A stretch of 51,700 nucleotides of DNA, from NCBI GenBank assembly GCA_003222535.1, contig QHWJ01000244.1:1830-53529 (forward strand), given 5' to 3'. A program made the translations under genes and the position numbers. The notes below the pieces were generated by a model, which was not told the origin of the DNA, did no database searches, and was given only the letters and a program-made list of their open reading frames with translations. Below, in pieces: positions 16,311 to 24,993 of this stretch. Each line of letters starts with the position of its first letter. Position 1 is the first letter of the stretch. The stretch is from Acidobacteriota bacterium (GTDB lineage Bacteria; Acidobacteriota; Vicinamibacteria; Vicinamibacterales; CAVVIG01).

Positions 16311-17693
16311 ATGCGTCGGTCAACACTGCTGGCGTGTTGTGTCGTTGCCGTGTCGGCGGCGTCGGGTGCGTATTCGCAATCGCGCGGTCCGGTGAACGCT
16401 GTTCTCTATGAAGGCGGCCGGTTGATCATCGGCGATGGAACCGTCATCGACAGCGGCGCCTTCGTCGTCGAGAATGGCCGCATCGGCGCCGTTGGGCCGA
16501 GAAGCGCGGTCACGCCTCCCGACAGCGCGGCCCGCGTCGATCTGACCGGGAAGACGGTCATGCCGTCGATGATCAACGCGCACGTCCACATCGGGTACGA
16601 GGGATACACGAGCTGGGGCGCGCAGAACTACACGCCGCAGAACGTGCTGGATCACCTCCAGCGCGAGGCGTTTTACGGCGTCGGCGCGACCACGTCGGTC
16701 GGCAGCAGCCCGACCGATCAGTCGCTTCAGTTCGAGAGGGACCAGCGGGCCGGGAAGTTTCCGCCGGCGTCACGGTTTTTCTTCATGCCGGGCATGGCGC
16801 CGCCCAACGGCGGTCCGGACGCGGTCCTGCTCAAAGGCACCACCGCGCTGCACGCGGTGAACGAAGTCTCGACCGCGCAGGAGGCGCGCGCCGCCATCCG
16901 GACAATGGCCGGCAAGGGAATCAGGAACGTCAAAATCTGGGTGGATGATCGACGCGGCTCGTACCCCAAGATGACGCCCGACGTGTACAACGCGGTCATC
17001 GATGAGGCGCACAAGCATCAGATGGTGGTCCATGCGCACGCGACGACCCTGCCGGATCAAAAGGCAGTCGTAGGGGCCGGCGTCGACGTCCTGGTGCACA
17101 TGGTGCAGGGCGAGAAGCTCGACGACGAGTACCTCGCGATCCTCAGGGAGAAAAAGCCGTACTGGGCGACGGTCATCGGGCTCGGCGATCGAAGTGAGGT
17201 GTGCGACAACGATCCGTTCGTCGATCAGTCTCTGCCCCCGAAGGTGAGCGCCGCAATTCGTGCGACCGTCGAGGCCCGCCCGCTGGCGCCCAGCTGCGGG
17301 CCACCAGGCCCGAATGCGCCCACACGCGAGGCGATGCTCGCCAACAATTTTCCGAAGATGATCGCGGCAGGTGTACGCCTCGTGCTCGGCACCGATGCCG
17401 GCATTCATGCCGGCCACACGTTCGGCATCGCGGATCACCACGAGCTTGCGCGATGGGTGCAGCTGGGGCTGACGCCGTCACAGGCGATCGTCGCTGCGAC
17501 CCGGACGCCGGCAGAGCTCCTCGGCATCAAGGACATGGGGACGCTTGCCACGGGCAAGAGCGCCGATTTCCTGGTGCTCAATGCCAATCCGCTGGAGAAC
17601 ATTCGCAACACGCGCCAGATCGCCAGCGTCTACCTGCGCGGGACCAGGCTGGACCGGGACGCGCTGATCTTGGCTTGGAAGAAAGCGGACTGA
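16311..17693 (+). CDS. Secreted amidohydrolase (imidazolonepropionase-like)
   Basis: A 460-residue metal-dependent hydrolase of the TIM-barrel amidohydrolase superfamily with an export signal (MRRSTLLACCVVAVSAASGA). The N-terminal beta-sandwich ends in VDLTGKTVMPSMINAHVHIG, carrying the HxH metal pair. Other ligands are Lys in IRNVKIWVDD, His in MVVHAHATTLPDQ, His in VDVLVHMVQG, and Asp in LGTDAGIHAGHTFG. The C-terminus has the usual GTLATGKSADFLVLNANPLE. Members cleave C-N bonds such as prolidase-type dipeptides or cyclic amides; the substrate is open. It is paralogous to the gene at 48812-50203. Confidence 0.92.
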   Translation: MRRSTLLACCVVAVSAASGAYSQSRGPVNAVLYEGGRLIIGDGTVIDSGAFVVENGRIGAVGPRSAVTPPDSAARVDLTGKTVMPSMINAHVHIGYEGYTSWGAQNYTPQNVLDHLQREAFYGVGATTSVGSSPTDQSLQFERDQRAGKFPPASRFFFMPGMAPPNGGPDAVLLKGTTALHAVNEVSTAQEARAAIRTMAGKGIRNVKIWVDDRRGSYPKMTPDVYNAVIDEAHKHQMVVHAHATTLPDQKAVVGAGVDVLVHMVQGEKLDDEYLAILREKKPYWATVIGLGDRSEVCDNDPFVDQSLPPKVSAAIRATVEARPLAPSCGPPGPNAPTREAMLANNFPKMIAAGVRLVLGTDAGIHAGHTFGIADHHELARWVQLGLTPSQAIVAATRTPAELLGIKDMGTLATGKSADFLVLNANPLENIRNTRQIASVYLRGTRLDRDALILAWKKAD

Positions 17694-17744
17694 TGTAAAG
17701 GTATCGCACCGGCGCCGTACCGGCGCGATTGAGGAGCGCAGCCC

Positions 17745-18889
17745 ATGTCACACGACCCCGCCTCCACCGCGCGGCGCGAGTTTCTCAAATTTCTGGCGGC
17801 GAGCCCGTATGTCGCCGCGTTCGGCGGCGTCGCCGCTTTCCTCCAGCCACGCGTCGCCGGCCAGCGCGCCGCGGAAGCCGCCGACGTGATTACGCGCCCG
17901 GCGGACGCGCTCGACGTCTTCGATTTCGAAGAGGCCGCGCACCGCAAGGTCCTGCCCGGCCACTGGGCGTACATGGCGAGCGGCGTCGACGACGACCTGA
18001 CGATCCGCGCCAATCGCGAAGGGTACAGGCATGTGCAGCTGCGGCCGCGCCGTCTTCGCGACGCGACCAAGGTAGACATGCACGTCGACCTGTTCGGCAC
18101 TGTGTACAACAGCCCGATCTTCCTGTGCCCGACGGGAGGCGAAAAGTCGTTCCACCCGGACGGCGAGCTGGCCGTCGCCCGTGCGGCCAGAGCGCGCGGC
18201 ACGCTGCAGTTCCTTTCCACCGCGACCTCGACAGGCGTCGAAGATGTCAACAAGGCTCTCGGCCGACCGGTCTGGTATCAGCTCTACGCGCCGAGATCCT
18301 GGGAAGCGAACGAGCTCCTCCTGCGGCGCGTCGAAGCGGCCGGCTGCGCGGTGATCGCGCTCACCGTCGACAACACCACCGGCCGCAACAGCGAAACCTA
18401 CCTCCGCACCCGTCCGAAGGACCTGACCCAGTGCGCCGCCTGCCACGAGGGCGGGCCCGGAGGAGGACCACGCCCGATGACCGCTCCGCTGACCATGCCC
18501 GGCGGGCGCGGATCGAATCCCGCCATGGACTGGGCCTTCGTCGATCGGCTCCGCAAATTCACCACGGCGGACGCGCCACGGAAACCGGGCGCGCGACGAT
18601 CGAGGCGTTGCCCGAAGTCGCGGCCGAAGTCGGCGGCCGCATTCCGGTGTTCGTCGATGGCGGCGTTCGCCGCGGTACCGATGTGTTCAAGGCGCTGGCG
18701 CTCGGCGCCAGGGGCGTGGGGATCGGGCGTCCATTCCTGTGGGGGTTGGGCGCTTTCGGCGAGGCCGGCGTCGATCGCGTGCTCGAGATCCTGCAGGGCG
18801 AGCTGAAGCTGGTGATGGGCAACTGCGGCACACGGACGGTCGCCGAGATAACCCGTGCCTACGTCGCCACGCCCGATTGGAAAATCTAA
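17745..18889 (+). pseudogene. Broken FMN-dependent alpha-hydroxy-acid oxidase
   Basis: The 5' part (frame of 17745) encodes a Tat-like leader (STARREFLKFLAASPYVAAF), then the L-lactate/glycolate oxidase fold: GHWAYMASGVDDDLTIRANR, MHVDLFGTVYNSPIFLCPTG, LQFLSTATSTGVEDV, PVWYQLYAPRSWE and MPGGRGSNPAMDWAFVDRLR. At 18561-18566 the frame changes. The 3' part (another frame) gives HHGGRATETGRATIEALPEV, IPVFVDGGVRRGTDVFKALA and a normal end. The segment normally between them, with the FMN-binding Lys (pattern KG(I/L)) and the approach to SNHGGR, is missing (roughly 30 codons). The junction falls on ACCACG, which fits both sides, so a microhomology deletion is likely. An assembly error is the alternative. 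Confidence 0.82.
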
Positions 18890-18890
18890 C

Positions 18891-19001
18891 AGTTGGTGAG
18901 TTGGTGATTGGTAAGTTGGTGAGTTGGTAAGTTGGTGATTTGGTGACTTGGTGATTTGCGTTCACCAATTCACTAATTCACTAATTCACCAATTCACCAA
19001 G
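18891..19001. repeat. Inverted repeat with arms of TTGGTGA units
   Basis: The left arm repeats AGTTGGTGA, TTGGTAAG, TTGGTGATT about eight times; the right arm repeats the complement TTCACCAA, TTCACTAA about five times. The arms can pair into a long AT-rich stem inside a GC-rich region, between the broken oxidase gene and the metallo-beta-lactamase homologue. Confidence 0.85.
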
Positions 19002-19019
19002 TTCTGGATGGAGGTCCCC

Positions 19020-19967
19020 ATGAAACTCTTCACGTTGGCGCTGCTCGGGTGCGCCGCCGCTGCGGCCGCCGCCGGCCCGTCGCTGTCCGCGCAACGTGGA
19101 CCGAACGCCCCCCAGGGACCGCCCGTCCAGGTGACGGTAAACGGGCGCGCCTGGACCCAGCAGGAGCTGTTCCAGCGCAACATCGGCGGACCAAACGATC
19201 AAACCACGGCGTTCACGCCGCACAAGATCATCGGCAACATCTATTACGTGGGCACGACGAGCCTGTCCTCGTTTCTCGTCGTGACGCCGCAGGGCCACGT
19301 CCTCATCAACAGCACGTACGAGCGCAACGTCCCGGCGATTCAAAAGTCGGTGGAGCAGTTGGGTTTCAGGTTCTCGGATGTCAAAATCCTGCTGGGCAGC
19401 CACGCGCACGGCGATCACCAGGAAGGCGATGCGCTCGTCAAGCAGCTGACCGGCGCGCAGGTGATGGCGATCGCGGAAGACGTGCCCGCGCTCGAGAACA
19501 TGAAGCCCGGAGGCAAGCCGCATCCGATTGACAAGGTGCTGCACGACGGCGAAGGGGTGGCGCTCGGCGGCACGACGCTGGTCGCGCACCTGACGCCCGG
19601 TCACACCCGGGGCTGCACCACGTGGACGATGAAGGTTGTTGACGGCGGCAGGACCTACGACGTCGTGATCATCGGCAGCCTCGGCGTGAACCCCGGGTTC
19701 AAGCTGGTGAACAACACGGATGTTCCGAGGATCGCGGACGAGTTCGCGGGCGCCTTCAAGGTCAGCCGGGCGCTGCCCTGCGACGTGCCGCTCGGATCGC
19801 ACCCGGGGATGTACAACATGGCGGAAAAATTCGCCAGGCTCGGGAAAGGGGGCCCGAATCCCTTCATCGATCCGGCCGGTTACAAGGCGGAGCTGGACCT
19901 CGATGAGGCGATGTTCCGCGCGGTCCTCGCCGCGCAGCAGAAGGCAGCCTCTGCGGCAAACCGGTGA
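19020..19967 (+). CDS. Subclass B3-like metallo-beta-lactamase homologue
   Basis: A 315-residue exported protein. The ATG at 19020 has TGGAGG about 5 bases upstream and starts the signal MKLFTLALLGCAAAAAAAG. The mature sequence follows the B3 plan: IIGNIYYVGT, then SHAHGDHQEG with His128, His130, Asp132 and His133; LTPGHTRGCTTW with His195; and LGSHPGMYNM with His261. These match the two zinc sites of B3 enzymes (His116, His118, Asp120, His121, His196, His263 in standard numbering). GGPNPFIDPAGY near the end is also typical of B3 proteins. It may hydrolyse beta-lactams or another periplasmic ester, lactone or amide. An upstream extension from 18948 would be read from the repeat and is rejected. 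Confidence 0.88.
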   Translation: MKLFTLALLGCAAAAAAAGPSLSAQRGPNAPQGPPVQVTVNGRAWTQQELFQRNIGGPNDQTTAFTPHKIIGNIYYVGTTSLSSFLVVTPQGHVLINSTYERNVPAIQKSVEQLGFRFSDVKILLGSHAHGDHQEGDALVKQLTGAQVMAIAEDVPALENMKPGGKPHPIDKVLHDGEGVALGGTTLVAHLTPGHTRGCTTWTMKVVDGGRTYDVVIIGSLGVNPGFKLVNNTDVPRIADEFAGAFKVSRALPCDVPLGSHPGMYNMAEKFARLGKGGPNPFIDPAGYKAELDLDEAMFRAVLAAQQKAASAANR

Positions 19968-20178
19968 TCTCGCGTTCTGAACGCAACAACCGCCGAGTGC
20001 GCTGAGACCGCAGACAAGGAACCTTTCTCTGCGGCTTGACGCGGAGGGAGTCGTCCGCTGGAAGCAGTAGGGCAGTGCGTGCGAGATACGGTGGACATCG
20101 CTCGTGGTGAGCTTGTCGAACCACGAGCGAAACCGCTCGTCCTTCGACAGGCTCAGGACGAGCGGCGTCTTGGTGACG
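19968..20178. repeat. Spacer with repeat fragments between convergent genes
   Basis: 19975-20050 carries an AACGCAACAACCGCCGAGTGCG arm with a partial complementary arm (TCTCTGCGGCTTGACGCGG). 20098-20165 carries a copy of the TTCGACAGGCTCAGGACGAGC repeat, with an upstream half copy (GAGCTTGTCGAACCACGAGC). No gene. Confidence 0.7.
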
Positions 20179-23100
20179 TTAGAACTTCATCTGCATCGCG
20201 AGCCGCAGCAGACGGGGCTGCAGCACGTCGAGCGGCTGACCGAACGACGACCCCAGCGTGACGTTCTGGGATTTCACGTAGCTCACGTTCAGCACGTTGA
20301 AGACGTCGGCCTGCGCAGAAAACTGATACTTCTGAATCCTGAAGATCTTCCGGACACCCACGTCCAGCTGGTTCTGCCGCCCGTAGAAGGCGCTGCCGGG
20401 CGGCGCCAGATCCAGCACATACGTCGTCGGCGTCATGTTCGGAATCACGAGCGCGCCCGGCGTGCAGGGACCGAGACAGTCGGCCGCATACCGCGTCGTC
20501 CGGCCGATGCTCCACCTGGTGGCGAGCGGCGCACCGGCGTAGCTTTGAAACGCGGCGTTCGCCTGAATGCCCGACCAGGGCAGCAGATAGCTCCCTGAAA
20601 GCTTGAACTCGTGCAGCCACGGCATGCCGAGCTGACTCTGATCGCAGTACTGAAAATCCGACTTTGGCTGATTTGTATTCAGGGTGGCGGGGGTAAAGGA
20701 ATTGCCTGGGAGGTTCCCCCAGTTTTCCAGCTCGTCGCAGTGCACGCTAATCCGGCGATCGAACGTCCAGCCGCCGAAGAGCGACCCTCCGCGGTAGCGC
20801 GCCGTCGCCCCGAATTCAAAGCCGTTGTACGTCAGGCGTCGCAGGTTCGAATCCGTTGAGTTGAAATCCACGCGGTCGATTTGCCCGTTTTTCGACGGAT
20901 CCAGGTTGTACGCCTGGATAAGGGAGCCGTCGAGAGGGCTGACGACGTTGACGATCGAGTAGTTGCTGCGGTTGAACAACGTGTTCTCGGTCCGCCGCAT
21001 GTTGTAGGTCCCGCGACGGTACCAGGAGCCCGAGAGCGAGACTCCGGTCACCAGCTCGTGCTGAACACCCGCGCTGTATTCGAGATCGTACTCACGGTTG
21101 ATATCCGCATCAGGACGAAGGCTGAGCACCGGCAACCCGAAGCTCCGATTGTTGCTCGGACCGATTTCGTTGTCCTGCGCGACGTTGTCATTGTTCAGAT
21201 CGGTCCACCTGCGTGTGTCGGATTGGAGCTGCAGCGGGTTGTAGCGCTGGGCGAAGCCAAGCGTCTGGCCGGCCATGTATTTGCTGAAGGTCGCCTTGAG
21301 CGCCGTCTTGGCGTTGCCGAAGAGATCGTAGGCCACGCCGAGGCGCGGCGCGACGTCGGACCAGCGGGGGAAGTTCGGCACCTCGTCGAAGTGCCGGTTG
21401 GGCGCGAACCGTCCCGCATCGATGTCCTGCGCCTCGATCTTGCCGTTGAAGTACTCGAAGCGCACGCCCGCGTTCAGCGTCAGGCGATTGAGCGTCCAGG
21501 AATCCTGCGCGAACACGCCGAGGTCGGCGTTCAGGAACTCGTGGGAACGGATCGGCGTGTTGTACACCCGCACCGAGTCCGGCAGGCCGCTCCGATAGAG
21601 CTGGACGAGGTCGCCGTTGATGTCGCGATCGATGACGTAGTCGCCGAATCCCCACTGGACGCCGGTCTTGAACGCGTGGGTGCCGGTGACGTACGACACC
21701 GACGTGGAGGCCACCCACTTCTTCGGATCGGTGCCGTTGGACGGCGTCACGACGCCGTCGTAGTTGGTCAGGAGCACCAGGTCGTTCTTGCCGATGGTCG
21801 TATACCACTCCGGAGTTCCACGGGCCTTTTCAACGCCTGGCTGGTACTTGCCGGTGTAGTACTCGTTGTTGGTCGAAAAGCCCGCTTCGAGCAGGAGCCG
21901 GCTGGTGAGAGTCGACGTCCACTTCGCCTGTCCCGTGTAGTACAGCGCGTTGTGGTTATCGCGGCGGCGCGCGGCGGTGTCGGGGTCGGTCAACGCCCCC
22001 ATCTCGTGTCCTTTGAACTTCGGATAGCGGTCGTGGTAGATGGTGAACTTGTTCCTCGGGCTCACCTGCCACGTCAGGCGCACCATCTGGTTCTGAATCC
22101 ACTGGTCTTCGATGCCGGGGCGCCCGTCCTTGTAGAAGTTGTTCGCGATGATCGAGTTGGTGGCGATGCGCCGCCACGTCCCGAAGAACCAGAGCGCGTC
22201 ACGCTTGACCGGTCCACCCAGGGCGGCGTTGAAGTCCGTGATCAGATCCACCTTGGAGCCCTGCTGCAGTCCACGCGCGCGCAACTCGTCGGTGACGTTG
22301 TCGCCTTGCCATGAGCCCCTGGTACCGCCGATGAAGGCCGATCCGCTCAAGCGGTTGCCGCCCTCCTTGGGGATCATGTTGATGCGGACGCCGCCGCCCG
22401 ACACGTCCGCGCCGACGCCGCTCGTCTGATAGCTCATCTCGGCGTTGGCGGCGTCACTGTAGTACGCCTGCACCTGACCGTCGTTCATGAGGCTGTTGAG
22501 CGACATGCCGTCGACCTGCAGCGTGGTGTCGGTCTGGCGGGAGCCGTGCACCGTCATGTAGATCTGTTCCATCTGCTGATTGCCGCCGACGTCTGTGTTG
22601 GACATGCGCACGCCGGGCATGAGCGAGGCGAGCCCGGCGTAGTTGCGTCCCGTGGGAATCGAGTCCAGCAGGTCGCGTGAGAGCACCGTCGTTTTCTGGG
22701 TGCTCTTCACGTCGACGACGGGTGAGGCGCCCGTCACCGTCACCGTCTCCTCGAGCGCGCCCACGCGCAGCTCGGCGTTGATGGTGGCGGTGAAATTGGC
22801 GGGCAGCTCCACGCCGTCACGTTTGAAGGTGCTGAACCCAGGCAGCGTGAAGGTCACGGAATAGGTGCCAGGGCGCAGATCCACGATCGCGTAGCGGCCC
22901 TGGTCGTCGCTGACGGCCGTGCGGACTTTTTCGATGAGGACGGGACTGGCTGCCTCAACGGTGACGCCGGGCATCACCGCGCCGCTGGTGTCCCTCACGA
23001 TTCCCGAGAAGCCGCTCTGAGCCGACGCCCACACGGGCAGGAGGAGCGTCCCGATCAACGCCAGACCGAACGGCCGGATCCGCGGATAGCGACGCATCAT
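20179..23100 (-). CDS. TonB-dependent receptor, Oar-like (receptor 2)
   Basis: A 973-residue outer-membrane receptor with signal MMRRYPRIRPFGLALIGTLL to ASAQ. A carboxypeptidase-regulatory domain follows (SGFSGIVRDTSGAVMPGVTV, IVDLRPGTYSVTFTLPGF). The plug (MPGVRMSNTDVGGNQQMEQI, VRINMIPKEGGNRLSG) leads into a long barrel that ends LLRLAMQMKF with terminal Phe. The ATG at 23100 has GGGAG about 8 bases upstream. It is a close paralogue of receptor 1 in domain order and in plug motifs. It converges on the metallo-beta-lactamase homologue. The ligand is unknown. Confidence 0.93.
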   Translation of the reverse strand: MMRRYPRIRPFGLALIGTLLLPVWASAQSGFSGIVRDTSGAVMPGVTVEAASPVLIEKVRTAVSDDQGRYAIVDLRPGTYSVTFTLPGFSTFKRDGVELPANFTATINAELRVGALEETVTVTGASPVVDVKSTQKTTVLSRDLLDSIPTGRNYAGLASLMPGVRMSNTDVGGNQQMEQIYMTVHGSRQTDTTLQVDGMSLNSLMNDGQVQAYYSDAANAEMSYQTSGVGADVSGGGVRINMIPKEGGNRLSGSAFIGGTRGSWQGDNVTDELRARGLQQGSKVDLITDFNAALGGPVKRDALWFFGTWRRIATNSIIANNFYKDGRPGIEDQWIQNQMVRLTWQVSPRNKFTIYHDRYPKFKGHEMGALTDPDTAARRRDNHNALYYTGQAKWTSTLTSRLLLEAGFSTNNEYYTGKYQPGVEKARGTPEWYTTIGKNDLVLLTNYDGVVTPSNGTDPKKWVASTSVSYVTGTHAFKTGVQWGFGDYVIDRDINGDLVQLYRSGLPDSVRVYNTPIRSHEFLNADLGVFAQDSWTLNRLTLNAGVRFEYFNGKIEAQDIDAGRFAPNRHFDEVPNFPRWSDVAPRLGVAYDLFGNAKTALKATFSKYMAGQTLGFAQRYNPLQLQSDTRRWTDLNNDNVAQDNEIGPSNNRSFGLPVLSLRPDADINREYDLEYSAGVQHELVTGVSLSGSWYRRGTYNMRRTENTLFNRSNYSIVNVVSPLDGSLIQAYNLDPSKNGQIDRVDFNSTDSNLRRLTYNGFEFGATARYRGGSLFGGWTFDRRISVHCDELENWGNLPGNSFTPATLNTNQPKSDFQYCDQSQLGMPWLHEFKLSGSYLLPWSGIQANAAFQSYAGAPLATRWSIGRTTRYAADCLGPCTPGALVIPNMTPTTYVLDLAPPGSAFYGRQNQLDVGVRKIFRIQKYQFSAQADVFNVLNVSYVKSQNVTLGSSFGQPLDVLQPRLLRLAMQMKF

Positions 23101-23264
23101 GGTGGCGCTCCCCAAGAGCTCGCCGGCACGCGGCGAGCCCCGGCACGAAGTTACAGGTTCGGGATGTGCGCGGAGTCTAACAGGCCATAAAAAAACAATC
23201 AATGACGATCGCGGGTCGATCGCCGGCGTTCGGTTCTGCTCGAGGTGGTATAAAACGGCTGGCC

Positions 23265-23312
23265 GGCACCGCTAAAGCGGCGCCCTACGTGGCGCCCTAC
23301 GTACGCGGCGCC
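23265..23312. repeat. REP-like palindrome with partial copies
   Basis: Arms GGCACCGC and GCGGCGCC (one mismatch) around TAAA are followed by CTAC at 23285. Two truncated GGCGCCCTACGT copies follow. It lies between divergent genes and ends about 24 bases before the 454-residue protein start. Confidence 0.75.
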
Positions 23313-23335
23313 CTGCGAATTCTTCGGACCACGGC

Positions 23336-24700
23336 ATGCGCACGCGGCAGAAAAATCGAGTTGCCAGCACGGAAAAAGTCACCTTCGAGGGCGCGTGCGC
23401 GCTGATTGAAACCGCTTTGCGGGGCACGGTCCGCCAGGAGATTGTCGCGGCCGTGTCGAGATCGGAGAACCTCGGCAGGGCCTTGCTGCGACTGCGCGAG
23501 AGCATGCGCACCAACGTGTGGAAGGCGGGCGCTCACCACATCAGTCTGGACCGCATCATCACGGAATACGACAGCCGCACGCGTCAGGACGGCTTTCACG
23601 CGCTTCATGACTGGGACGGGAAAGCGGACCGCGTCAATGAGGACACCATACCAGTCGACGTCCTGAATTACCTGAGCGAGAAGCGTGGCGCCGAGCCGAT
23701 CGATCCAACAGCGCTCGCCATCCTCGTGGACTACTATTTCCTGCACGTCCTGTCGCTGCTCTCGCTGAGAGTCTGGGATGACGGTCATCCGGACGAGAAC
23801 CTCGACCAGGTGAATCAACTTCTCGGAAGCCTGCAGGGCCCGGGCGGCAGCGGCCAACCCTTCGTCGACAACGCCGAGACACTCATCCTCATCGCCACTT
23901 CTCATTTCGAGCTCGACGAGCGCGGGTTCGGAAAACTGCTCGAGAGGGTGAGGACGCTCGATCGATCCCATCGAACGAATATCGCGCTCGGTCACGCGGC
24001 GAGCATGGGCTGCCACCTGCGATTCGGGTTCGAGGCCACGTGCGGACGAGACACCGTGGCCTTGCGCGATGACAATACCGCAGACTATCCCTGGCTCTGT
24101 TTCGCGCTGGCGACGTTGATGAGCGAGTACTCACGCACCGGCGAGACCGGAGCGCGGGGGGTTCAGCCGGGCGTCGAGGCTCGCCTGAAAGACTCGCCCT
24201 CCAGTCATGTCCATGGAGTGGACGGGCAAGCCATTGTCGAAGGGATGCTGAACGGGCTCACGCCCGATGCGAGAGCTTTCGTTGGAAATCACCCGCCCGC
24301 CTCTCTATCCGCCTGCGAGGCCGAGCGGTCCGGGTTCGAAGCGCTCTTTCACCAGCACAGACACGCGTTGCTGGAAGACTTCGAACGCCATCGCCCCTCG
24401 GATCACGCGTATTCGCCAATCTCGTTGTCGTTCAATTTTTCACACAATATCCTGAAAGGCACGATTGTTGACGCGCTCATGTGGGGAAGTGCGTGGGATC
24501 TCACGTTCAACGATCTGCTCACGGGAAGCCCGCCGGGAGACGAAAAGAGCCGGCTCAAGGAGACGCTGGCGAATACGCTGATGGGCTATGCGCGTACCAG
24601 CCCCGATAGAATCCGGGGCCGATTGATGCCCGTCATCATCTACGATCCGATGGCAGGCCGCCAGGCGTTTGGCGTGGCGATGCGCAAGCTGAGGGAATAA
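23336..24700 (+). CDS. Conserved-looking 454-residue protein of unknown function
   Basis: I do not recognise this family. The protein is soluble-looking: no signal peptide, no membrane helix, mostly helical composition. Noteworthy parts are a basic start (MRTRQKNRVASTEKVTFEGA), an Asp/His-rich stretch FHALHDWDGKADRVNEDTIP near residue 90, VDYYFLHVLSLLSLRVWDD, the motif HRTNIALGHAASMGCHLRFG, and a C-terminal part with SFNFSHNILKGTIVDALMWG, then LANTLMGYARTSPDRIRGRL and MPVIIYDPMAGRQAFG. Codon use resembles its neighbours. The absence of a leader in a neighbourhood of secreted proteins suggests a cytoplasmic role. It stands alone, with a palindrome cluster at its 5' side and a decayed gene at its 3' side. 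Confidence 0.7.
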   Translation: MRTRQKNRVASTEKVTFEGACALIETALRGTVRQEIVAAVSRSENLGRALLRLRESMRTNVWKAGAHHISLDRIITEYDSRTRQDGFHALHDWDGKADRVNEDTIPVDVLNYLSEKRGAEPIDPTALAILVDYYFLHVLSLLSLRVWDDGHPDENLDQVNQLLGSLQGPGGSGQPFVDNAETLILIATSHFELDERGFGKLLERVRTLDRSHRTNIALGHAASMGCHLRFGFEATCGRDTVALRDDNTADYPWLCFALATLMSEYSRTGETGARGVQPGVEARLKDSPSSHVHGVDGQAIVEGMLNGLTPDARAFVGNHPPASLSACEAERSGFEALFHQHRHALLEDFERHRPSDHAYSPISLSFNFSHNILKGTIVDALMWGSAWDLTFNDLLTGSPPGDEKSRLKETLANTLMGYARTSPDRIRGRLMPVIIYDPMAGRQAFGVAMRKLRE

Positions 24701-24703
24701 ATA

Positions 24704-24930
24704 GACTTGACGCCGTCCCTGTTCACCGCGTCGATGGTGATCTTCATGCCTTTGCCGCCGAACGGCTCGTAGGTCATGACGTTGCTGGACGGCGGCGCAG
24801 CATCCGACTTGAGCTTCCATCTGCCGTATCGCGGGTTCGAGCCCTGTGCCGACCCCGGCCATGTAGGGCGACCCGTTCAGGGTCGCCAACGCGACGAGCA
24901 GCGCGAATAGACCGACCTTCCTGACCAGAT
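24704..24930 (-). pseudogene. Decayed 'GTWKLN'-type secreted protein gene with REP insert
   Basis: On the minus strand, VRKVGLFALLVALATLN reads as a signal peptide. After a frame change, GRWKLKSDAAPPSSNVMTYE and PFGGKGMKITIDAVNRDGVK follow. This matches a common acidobacterial secreted family (pattern GTWKLN..KS..DP.P.P.SN...YE..G.GMK.T.DAVN). The end runs out at the stop of the plus-strand gene at 24700. Between leader and body sits a REP-like palindrome (24863-24887) that appears to have split the gene. There is no start codon in a sensible position. Confidence 0.6.
24863..24887 (+). repeat. REP-like palindrome (GTAG at foot)
   Basis: GTAG is followed by arms GGCGACCC and GGGTCGCC around GTTCA. 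It lies within the decayed gene at 24704-24930. Confidence 0.8.
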
Positions 24931-24993
24931 TCTGCTTCGCCAGAACGCCCCGCAAGGGCTCGTGGTGTCCCCCCGGCTCTTTCGAGAGAGTGC

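Noticed and set aside
17745-18889. Programmed frameshift in the hydroxy-acid oxidase
   Set aside because: A segment of about 30 conserved codons is missing at the join, so a ribosomal shift could not restore the enzyme. No slippery sequence is seen.
18948-19019. Longer N-terminus for the metallo-beta-lactamase homologue
   Set aside because: It would be translated from the TTCACTAA repeat. The ATG at 19020 has a ribosome site and begins the signal peptide.
9947-20165. TTCGACAGGCTCAGGA repeats as protein-coding ends (HPEPVEG, RQAQDER)
   Set aside because: All copies lie in spacers here. The peptide strings come from reading a widespread DNA repeat.
20841-20856. GGTTCGAATCC resembling a tRNA T-loop
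   Set aside because: It lies inside the intact receptor 2 coding sequence and has no surrounding cloverleaf.
24820-24862. tRNA-like T-arm (CGGGTTCGAGCCC)
   Set aside because: No matching acceptor, D or anticodon stems upstream. The stretch belongs to the decayed minus-strand gene.
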